DNA from: Roseburia sp.
GTDB taxonomy: Bacteria > Bacillota > Clostridia > Lachnospirales > Lachnospiraceae
Reading direction: 5' to 3'
DNA length: 38,348 nt
Assembly (NCBI GenBank): GCA_023662875.1
Contig: JAMPIG010000027.1
Location: 1 to 38,348, forward strand
Positions 32,687 to 38,348 of the stretch are shown one piece after another; position 1 is the first letter of the stretch, and each line of letters opens with the position of its first letter. A program made the position numbers and the translations under genes. A model generated the notes under the pieces. It ran no database searches. It was not told where the DNA came from and worked only from the letters and a program-made list of their open reading frames with translations.

Positions 32687-32776
32687 ATCATAGAATCATC
32701 CCTTTGATTCTATGATAGAACTTAGATCATAGAATCATCCCTTTGATTCTATGATAGACCTTGTCTCATAGAATCA
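32687..32776 (+). repeat. Tandem 39-bp hairpin repeats in the 5' leader
   Basis: Two complete copies each have a perfect 12-bp stem, ATCATAGAATCA and TGATTCTATGAT, with loop TCCCTT (32687-32716 and 32726-32755). A third half copy (32766-32776) keeps the 39-base period. None has a T-run. The half copy could pair with any earlier right arm, giving alternative folds. The array ends 24 bases before the MBL start codon. Confidence 0.8.
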
Positions 32777-32800
32777 GCAGCGCAGAACAGGAGGAGCAGC

Positions 32801-33601
32801 ATGGGCGTAAGCTTATCGGTCTGGGGAGTGCGGGGGTCGCTTCCGGTGGCGGACAGGCAATTTCTGGAGTACGGGGGGAATACCTCCTGCTTCTGTCTGG
32901 ATTATGGAGAGGGGCTTTTATGCCTTGACGCGGGGAGCGGGTTGATCGGGCGGCTGCCGGAGAGGACGGGACGGGTAGATATTCTGATCGGTCATGCGCA
33001 TATGGATCATATTCTGGGTCTGTACAGCCTGAGCGGGCTGGAGGGGACGGAGGTTCATCTGTACGGCGGAGCTCAGGAGGGAGTAAGCTTCCGGAAACAG
33101 CTGGAGACGGCGATCGGCCGTCCTTACTGGCCTCTGGGGCTGGCGGATATAGAGGATCGGGTAGAGATACACGAGATCGAGGCGGGGGAGGTTTTTTCTC
33201 TGGCCGGGAAGGAGCGGGGGCCGAGGATTTCCGCGCTGCGGGGAAACCATCCCGGCGGTTGTCTGCTTTACCGGGCCAAGATCGGGGAGGCGAGCGTGAC
33301 CTATGCTTTAGACTGTGAGATGAATGAGGAGATGGTGTCCTCTCTGACGGAATTTGCCCGGGGAACCAGCCTGCTGATCTGGGACGCCAGCTTTACCCGG
33401 GGGGATAAGCGGCCCGGCTGGGGGCATTCCACCTGGGAGGAAGGACTTGCTCTGGGGAAAGCGGCGGGAGCGGGGCGGATTTTGATGACTCATTATTTCG
33501 GAAGCTATACGGACTCATTTCTGCGGGAGCAGCAACGGTTGGCGGAGGCGGAAAGCAGCTCCTGCCTGTTTGCGAGGGAAGGGATGGTAATCGAATTATG
33601 A
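32801..33601 (+). CDS. MBL-fold metallo-hydrolase
   Basis: A 266-residue soluble metallo-beta-lactamase-fold enzyme. The zinc site H-x-H-x-D-H is at 65-70 (HAHMDH), with further ligands likely at H150-region GNHPGG, D184-region YALDCE and the late MTHYFGSY. The opening VWGVRGSLPV with YGGNTSC matches the group containing phosphoribosyl cyclic-phosphodiesterase-like and RNase Z-like hydrolases. AGGAGGAG lies 5 bases before the ATG. It overlaps the next gene by 4 bases (ATGA). With a cyclase and an HD-GYP protein in the same unit, a cyclic-nucleotide or phosphodiester substrate is plausible but not shown. Confidence 0.88.
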   Translation: MGVSLSVWGVRGSLPVADRQFLEYGGNTSCFCLDYGEGLLCLDAGSGLIGRLPERTGRVDILIGHAHMDHILGLYSLSGLEGTEVHLYGGAQEGVSFRKQLETAIGRPYWPLGLADIEDRVEIHEIEAGEVFSLAGKERGPRISALRGNHPGGCLLYRAKIGEASVTYALDCEMNEEMVSSLTEFARGTSLLIWDASFTRGDKRPGWGHSTWEEGLALGKAAGAGRILMTHYFGSYTDSFLREQQRLAEAESSSCLFAREGMVIEL

Positions 33602-35103
33602 TGACGGAAAGGTCGATGAAAAAGATACTGCAGGCGGGGGTGATGCTTTCCTCGGAAAGAGATCTGAATCGGCTGCTGGATACGGTTCTGGCGAGTGTGA
33701 TGGAGCTGGCGAACTGTGACGCGGGGACTCTATACCTGGCGGACGGCGACGTCCTGCGCTTTAAGATCATGCACACGAATTCTCTGGGAACCCATTCCGG
33801 CGGGGACGGCAGGGATCCGGATCTGCCGCCTGTGCCGCTTCGGCGGGAAAATGTCTGCGCCTATTGTTTTCTGGAGGGGCGGACGATCCGGATCGAGGAT
33901 GTGTATTCCTGCGGGGAGTATGACTTTTCCGGCCCGCTCCGGTATGACGCGATGACGGGATATCACACGCAGTCCATGCTGGTGGTGCCTATGCGCAACC
34001 GGGAGGGGGAGAAGCTGGGGGTGATCCAGTTGATCAACGCACTGGATCAGGAGGGCAGGATTCAGGCTTTCCCGGAGGACACGATCCTGGCGCTGGAGTC
34101 CGTGACCTCCCAGGCGGCGGTAGCGATTCAGAATGTGCGTTACCTGAAGGAAATTCGGGAATTGTTTCATTCCTTTGTCCGGATGATGTCGGCGGCGATC
34201 GACGAGCGTTCTCCCTATAACGCCAGCCATTCCCGGCGGATGGCGCAGTTCGGCGGACGCTTCCTGGACTATCTGAACCGGCAGGCGGCGGAGAGAGGGG
34301 AGGAGCTTCCCTTCTCCGAAAAGCGCCGGGAGGAGCTGATTATGAGTATCTGGCTTCATGACATCGGTAAGCTGACGACGCCGCTGGAGATTATGAATAA
34401 GCCGGAGCGTCTCTACGAGCCGCAGAAGGCTGAGATTCGTCACCGTATGGAGAGGATTCGGCTGCTGGCCCGGATCGATTGTCTGGAGGGGCGGATTTCC
34501 GGGGAGGAGCGGGGGCGCCTGGAGCAGGATACAGAAGAGGCGGAAAGTGAGCTTTTGCGGATAAGTACGGCGGGGTTCCTTCCGGAGGAGCGGCTGGCCT
34601 GGCTGGAGGGGCTGCGGAAGCGGGTTTATCGGGACGAGGAGGGGCAGGAGAGACCCTGGCTGACCGGGGAGGAGTACGAGATGCTTTCTATCCGCAAGGG
34701 AACCCTGACCGCGCGGGAGCGGGCCGTCATGGAGAGTCATGTACAGGTGACGGACAAGCTGCTGGCGCAGATCAGCTTTTCCGCGGATCTGTCCCATGTC
34801 CGGGAGTGGGCGGGGGCCCACCACGAGCTTCTGAACGGAAGCGGTTATCCGGAGCATAAATCCGGGGAAAGGATTCCCAGAGAGGTACGGATTATCACGA
34901 TACTGGATATCTTTGACGCGCTGGTGGCCGACGACCGACCCTACAAGCCGGGGATGCCGGTGGAGAGGGCGCTGAGGATTCTGGAGGAGATGGCGGAGAA
35001 GGAGGGGAAGCTGGATCCTGAGCTGACGCGGCAGTTTATCCTGAGCCGCTGCTGGGAGGGGATTCCCCTGACCGGGGAGCTGCCGGAGGATACGGAAGCG
35101 TAA
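33598..35103 (+). CDS. GAF / HD-GYP phosphodiesterase
   Basis: A 501-residue cytoplasmic protein. An N-terminal GAF domain (about 15-180; CDAGTLYL, VVPMRN, LGVIQLIN) would bind a small ligand. The HD-GYP domain (about 195-480) has H254-D255 (LHDIGK), HHE (408-410), N-G-S-G-Y-P (413-418) and D437/D440. HD-GYP enzymes hydrolyse c-di-GMP or related cyclic dinucleotides. An extra helical segment of about 100 residues (270-375) lies between the HD motif and the later helix; such insertions occur in Clostridial members. Its start overlaps the MBL stop as ATGA, showing translational coupling. It would end signals made elsewhere; no GGDEF domain is in the window. Confidence 0.92.
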   Translation: MMTERSMKKILQAGVMLSSERDLNRLLDTVLASVMELANCDAGTLYLADGDVLRFKIMHTNSLGTHSGGDGRDPDLPPVPLRRENVCAYCFLEGRTIRIEDVYSCGEYDFSGPLRYDAMTGYHTQSMLVVPMRNREGEKLGVIQLINALDQEGRIQAFPEDTILALESVTSQAAVAIQNVRYLKEIRELFHSFVRMMSAAIDERSPYNASHSRRMAQFGGRFLDYLNRQAAERGEELPFSEKRREELIMSIWLHDIGKLTTPLEIMNKPERLYEPQKAEIRHRMERIRLLARIDCLEGRISGEERGRLEQDTEEAESELLRISTAGFLPEERLAWLEGLRKRVYRDEEGQERPWLTGEEYEMLSIRKGTLTARERAVMESHVQVTDKLLAQISFSADLSHVREWAGAHHELLNGSGYPEHKSGERIPREVRIITILDIFDALVADDRPYKPGMPVERALRILEEMAEKEGKLDPELTRQFILSRCWEGIPLTGELPEDTEA

Positions 35104-35114
35104 TGTCGGTTACG

Positions 35115-35142
35115 GCAAGGGTTTCCCTGGCAAGCATTTTTT
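35115..35142 (+). terminator. Weak terminator or attenuator before the cyclase gene
   Basis: GCAAGGG (35115-35121), TTT loop, CCCTGGC (35125-35131): a 7-bp stem with one A-G mismatch, then AAGCA and a run of six T. Placed between two co-directional genes, it may reduce read-through. Confidence 0.4.
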
Positions 35143-35185
35143 CCGGTTGAAATTGAGTTGTCGCTTAGGCGGCATGGAGGATGGG

Positions 35186-37054
35186 GTGAAAAATCAGAGA
35201 ATTCGCAGGTTGCGGAAAGACATGGAGATTAGCGCGAGAGAGCGGAAAAGGAATCTGTACCGGCTGTTTGCGGCGCTGGCAATCGCGGCGCTGCTGACGC
35301 TGCTTGCGGGAGCGGGACTGCTGCGAAATCCGGATCTGGCCCTGTCGGATTGGCTTTATCAGTCCCGCCAGGCATCGGACGGGAAAATCGTGTTGGTGGG
35401 GATCGACCAGCGGGCGATTCAGGAGCTGGGGCCTTACGACCAGTGGGGCCGGGAGATTATGGCGGAGGCCATAGAATACCTGAATAAAGCGGAGGACTGC
35501 AGGCCGGCTGTGATCGGGCTGGATGTGCTTTATACCGGGGAGAGCGATCCGGAGCCGGACAGGCGGCTGGCGGAGGCGGCGGGGGCTTACGGAAACGTGA
35601 TAGCGGCCTCGGCAGCGGTATTCGAGAACGGCTTTGTGGAAGTGGAGGACAATATTTTCTCCCGGGATCGCTTTGCAGCCCGCAGCCTGGAGGAGCCTTA
35701 CCGGGCGCTGCGGGAGGCGGCACAGCAGGGGCATATTAACGCTATGCTGGATACGGACGGGATCCTGCGCCATCATATGCTGACCGTTGCCCTGCCGGAC
35801 GGGTGGGAGATTCCCTCCCTGGCGCTGGCGGCGGCAAACCTGTTTCAGGCTTACCGGGGCGGAGAGCCGGTAGAGCGGCCCCCGGTCAGCAGTCATGGAT
35901 TCTGGTATCTTCCTTTTTGCGGGGAGCCGGGGGATTTCTGGACCTCGGTTTCTGTGGCGGATCTGCTGAACGGGGAGATTCCGGCGGAGTCCTTCGCCGG
36001 GAAGATCGTTTTGATCGGCCCCTACGCGCCGGGGCTGCAGGACAGCTATTTTACCTCGATCGATCATGCCCGGCCTATGTACGGGGTGGAATATCAGGCC
36101 AACGCGATCCAGGCTCTCCTCTGGGGTGACTATAAGAGGGAGGTGGGCGACGGGCTTCAGCTGGGCGTCCTGTTTTTCCTGCTGCTTCTGTCCCTGGCGG
36201 CCTTCTGGCGAAGGCCGGTAAAGGTTTCCACGGCGGTCTGGCTCTTCCTGTCGGGAGGCTGGGCGGCGCTCTGTAAGCTCCTGTATATCCGGGGCTTTGT
36301 CCTGCATGTCCTGTGGGTTCCGGCGGGGGTTACCGTCCTGTACGCCGGATGCCTCGCGGCCAACTATATCCGGGCGGCGCTGGAAAAGCGGAAGATTACC
36401 AGAACCTTCCAGCATTATGTCGCGCCGGAGATTGTCCGGGAGCTTCTGAAGGAGGGGAAGTCCCTGGAGCTGGGCGGAAAGCAGGTAGAGATCGCTGTGC
36501 TGTTTGTAGATGTGCGGGGCTTTACGACGATGTCCGAAGCCCTGGAGCCGACGCGGGTGGTAGAGATCCTGAACCGGTACCTGACCATGATTTCCGAGTG
36601 CATCCTGAACCGCAGGGGAACCCTGGATAAGTTTGTGGGAGACGCGGTTATGGCCTTCTGGGGCGCGCCGCTGCCCCAGGAGGACTATATTATGAACGCG
36701 GTACAGGCGGCGATGGATATGGTGCGCGGGTCGGAGGAGCTGTCCCGGGAGCTGACGGAGCAGTACGGCAGAACGGTGGCCTTCGGGGTAGGCGTCCACG
36801 CGGGTCCGGCTGTAGTCGGAAATATCGGTTCCAGCCGGCGGATGGACTATACCGCGATCGGCGATACGGTCAACACCGCCGCCCGGCTGGAGGCCAACGC
36901 CCCCGGAGGAACGGTTTACATTTCCCGGGCGGTGGCGGACGCGCTGAAAGGCAGGATCCGCGCTGTCTCTCTGGGCGATACGGTAAAGCTCAAGGGAAAG
37001 AAGGAAGGCTTTGAGGTTCTGCGGCTGGATGAAATCCTGGAGGGAGCGGTATGA
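35186..37054 (+). CDS. CHASE2-domain class III adenylate cyclase
   Basis: A membrane-bound cyclase making cAMP from ATP. The start is best placed at GTG 35186, with GGAGG 5 bases upstream, giving 622 residues; ATG 35174 or TTG 35147 are alternatives. The order is a membrane helix (about 27-47), an extracellular CHASE2 sensor (about 48-315; LSDWLYQSR, VLVGIDQRAI, GLDVLYTGE), three further membrane helices (about 320-400), and a class III catalytic domain. Metal ligands are D442 (FVDVRGFT) and D486 (FVGDAVMAFWG). K482 in DKFVGD is the residue that usually specifies adenine, and DYTAIGDTVNTAARLE is intact. The enzyme appears active. It overlaps the next gene by 4 bases. Confidence 0.94.
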   Translation: MKNQRIRRLRKDMEISARERKRNLYRLFAALAIAALLTLLAGAGLLRNPDLALSDWLYQSRQASDGKIVLVGIDQRAIQELGPYDQWGREIMAEAIEYLNKAEDCRPAVIGLDVLYTGESDPEPDRRLAEAAGAYGNVIAASAAVFENGFVEVEDNIFSRDRFAARSLEEPYRALREAAQQGHINAMLDTDGILRHHMLTVALPDGWEIPSLALAAANLFQAYRGGEPVERPPVSSHGFWYLPFCGEPGDFWTSVSVADLLNGEIPAESFAGKIVLIGPYAPGLQDSYFTSIDHARPMYGVEYQANAIQALLWGDYKREVGDGLQLGVLFFLLLLSLAAFWRRPVKVSTAVWLFLSGGWAALCKLLYIRGFVLHVLWVPAGVTVLYAGCLAANYIRAALEKRKITRTFQHYVAPEIVRELLKEGKSLELGGKQVEIAVLFVDVRGFTTMSEALEPTRVVEILNRYLTMISECILNRRGTLDKFVGDAVMAFWGAPLPQEDYIMNAVQAAMDMVRGSEELSRELTEQYGRTVAFGVGVHAGPAVVGNIGSSRRMDYTAIGDTVNTAARLEANAPGGTVYISRAVADALKGRIRAVSLGDTVKLKGKKEGFEVLRLDEILEGAV

Positions 37055-37695
37055 GATATTATATAGCGGATCTGCATTTCTTCCATGACGCTCTTAACGA
37101 GAAGATGGATCGCAGGGGATTTGCGGACGGGGAAGCGATGAACGAGTATATGATCGAAAAGTGGAACCGCAAGGTTCGGGAAAAGGACGAGGTCGTTATC
37201 ATCGGCGATCTGTCCTGGGGAAGCGCAAATCAGACCAACGAGCTGCTGAATCGCCTGAGGGGCCGTCTGTACCTGATTGTGGGAAACCACGACCGGTTTG
37301 TGAAGCAGAAGAAGGTGGAGCTGAACCGTTTCGTGTGGATCAGGCCCTATGAGGAGCTGGCGGACAATCGGCGGAAGGTGGTGCTCTGCCATTATCCCAT
37401 AATGTGCTATAACGGACAGTACCGCCTGGATAAGGAGGGAAACCCTAAAACCTACATGCTTTACGGCCATGTGCACGATACCATGGATCAGAGACTTTTG
37501 GAACGCTTTCAGGAAATCGCACGGAATACGATGACCGTGGATGCGCTCGGGGAGGAGCGGCCGATTCCCTGCAATATGATTAATTGCTTCTGCATGTACT
37601 CCGATTACGAGCCCTTGACCCTGGACGAATGGATCCTCTGCCAGCGGAACCGACTGGCGGGAACGGTAAATGATCAGAGAGGAGCGAAATTTTGA
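37051..37695 (+). CDS. Metallophosphoesterase
   Basis: A 214-residue calcineurin-like phosphoesterase with all five metal motifs: D7-x-H9 (ADLHFFHD), GD (D53), GNHD (79-81), H114 (CHYP) and GHVH (H140, H142). It is soluble. The family acts on phosphodiesters and phosphomonoesters. Overlap with the cyclase stop (ATGA) suggests the two are made together, so a role in degrading cAMP or a related nucleotide is a reasonable guess. The size and the opening YYIADLHFFH match small stand-alone YfcE/phage-like members. Confidence 0.92.
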   Translation: MRYYIADLHFFHDALNEKMDRRGFADGEAMNEYMIEKWNRKVREKDEVVIIGDLSWGSANQTNELLNRLRGRLYLIVGNHDRFVKQKKVELNRFVWIRPYEELADNRRKVVLCHYPIMCYNGQYRLDKEGNPKTYMLYGHVHDTMDQRLLERFQEIARNTMTVDALGEERPIPCNMINCFCMYSDYEPLTLDEWILCQRNRLAGTVNDQRGAKF

Positions 37696-37701
37696 TTGAT
37701 A

Positions 37702-37719
37702 TGCGCGCCAGAGCGCGCA
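37702..37719 (+). other. Hairpin next to the ribosome site of the aldo/keto reductase gene
   Basis: TGCGCGC-CAGA-GCGCGCA is a very stable 7-bp stem whose end overlaps the AAGGAGG site (37719-37725) by one base. No T-run follows. It could tune translation or mark the 3' end of the upstream message. Confidence 0.45.
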
Positions 37720-37734
37720 AGGAGGTTTATAAAC

Positions 37735-38348
37735 ATGAAATACAGACCTGACCGATACGGCAACATGATTTCCCAGCTGGGCTACGGCTGCATGAGATTC
37801 AGCAGAAAGGGAAATGCAATCGATTACGAGAAGGCGGAGCGGGAGATTCTTCTCGCGATTGAAAAGGGCGTCAATTACTTTGATACCGCTTATATTTATC
37901 CGGGCAGCGAGGAGTGCCTCGGGCGGATTCTGGATGAGAACCGGTGTCGTGACAGGGTTTTTATTGCCACCAAGCTTCCGCAGTACATCATGCGATCCGC
38001 CGCGGCGATCGATAAAACCTTTCAGGAGGAGCTGTCCCGCCTTCGCACAGATCATATTGACTATTATCTGATGCACATGTTCACGGACTACGCTGAGTGG
38101 GAGCATCTTAAGGCGCTGGGCATCGAGGAGTGGATCGAAAAGCGGAAAGCGGAAGGCCGTATCTGCAATATCGGTTTCTCCTATCACGGCGATACGGAAA
38201 TGTTTCTGAAGATATTGGATGCTTATGACTGGGATTTCTGCCAGATTCAGTACAACTATCTGGATGAGCATACCCAGGCTGGAAGGAGGGGGCTTCAGGC
38301 GGCGGCCGGGAAGGGGATTCCGGTCATCATTATGGAACCTCTCCGCGG
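37735..38348 (+). CDS. Aldo/keto reductase, N-terminal part
   Basis: 204 codons are visible before the window ends. AAGGAGG lies 9 bases before the ATG. The catalytic tetrad of the NADPH-dependent (beta/alpha)8 family is present: D50 and Y55 in FDTAYIYPGSE, K80 in ATKLP and H114 in YYLMH. The opening with LGYGCMRF and the DEN-type spacing match the Clostridial subgroup that often carries a C-terminal ferredoxin-like extension; that end is outside the window. Substrate unknown. It is separated from the phosphoesterase by only 39 bases with a hairpin. Confidence 0.9.
   Translation, partial: MKYRPDRYGNMISQLGYGCMRFSRKGNAIDYEKAEREILLAIEKGVNYFDTAYIYPGSEECLGRILDENRCRDRVFIATKLPQYIMRSAAAIDKTFQEELSRLRTDHIDYYLMHMFTDYAEWEHLKALGIEEWIEKRKAEGRICNIGFSYHGDTEMFLKILDAYDWDFCQIQYNYLDEHTQAGRRGLQAAAGKGIPVIIMEPLR

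Noticed and set aside
32687..32776. CRISPR-like repeats
   Set aside because: The copies are directly adjacent with no unique spacers, the repeat is a self-complementary hairpin, and there are only about two and a half copies with no cas genes.
35165..36799. Minus-strand open frame of 544 codons opposite the CHASE2 cyclase
   Set aside because: Antisense shadow; no domain, no ribosome site, and the plus-strand gene is complete.

Overview
The window looks like a chromosome segment of a low-to-mid GC Clostridia, most likely a Lachnospiraceae-type gut Firmicute. This is inferred from AGGAGG ribosome binding sites, TTGACA/TATAAT sigma-A promoters, a T-box leader before ileS, Firmicute-type type VII secretion (T7SS) genes, PASTA kinases and AAA/PD-(D/E)XK and Rpn-type accessory nucleases. 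No rRNA, tRNA, CRISPR array or complete insertion sequence was recognised.

Left part (1-10571): the 3' end of an alpha/beta hydrolase, a DUF362 lipoprotein, a T-box(Ile)-controlled isoleucyl-tRNA synthetase of the long eukaryote-like type, glycogen phosphorylase behind a hairpin-rich leader, and an accessory AAA-ATPase/PD-(D/E)XK gene flanked by two look-alike terminators. A reverse-strand XRE regulator then faces the next block.

Central part (10572-30707, about 20 kb, all plus strand): a T7SS locus fused to a Ser/Thr phospho-signalling set. In order: a kinase with an extracellular solute-binding-protein-like domain, a PASTA kinase with a Trp-rich repeat tail, two PP2C phosphatases, a zinc-ribbon/FHA protein, a LytTR regulator with a degenerate receiver, EssC (FHA-FHA-TM-FtsK ATPases), EsaB/YukD, two WXG100-like proteins, an SLH/Ig-like lipoprotein, two more small helical WXG100-like proteins, a VWA-TM-FHA protein and a third PP2C. 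A promoter with a perfect palindrome in its -35/-10 spacer sits between the XRE gene and the first kinase. I infer that the kinases and phosphatases set the phosphorylation state of FHA-bearing parts of the secretion machine, as in the Fha/PpkA/PppA control of type VI secretion. No EsaA, EssA or EssB was recognised, so the system is non-canonical.

Right part (30708-38348): an Rpn-type nuclease pseudogene broken by a 40-nt palindromic insertion, a reverse-strand C39-like cysteine peptidase-fold protein, and a divergent promoter region holding 11-bp and 39-bp repeats. Then comes a tightly coupled plus-strand run of MBL hydrolase, GAF-HD-GYP phosphodiesterase, CHASE2-adenylate cyclase and metallophosphoesterase, which looks like a cyclic-nucleotide signalling unit. 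The window ends inside an aldo/keto reductase gene.
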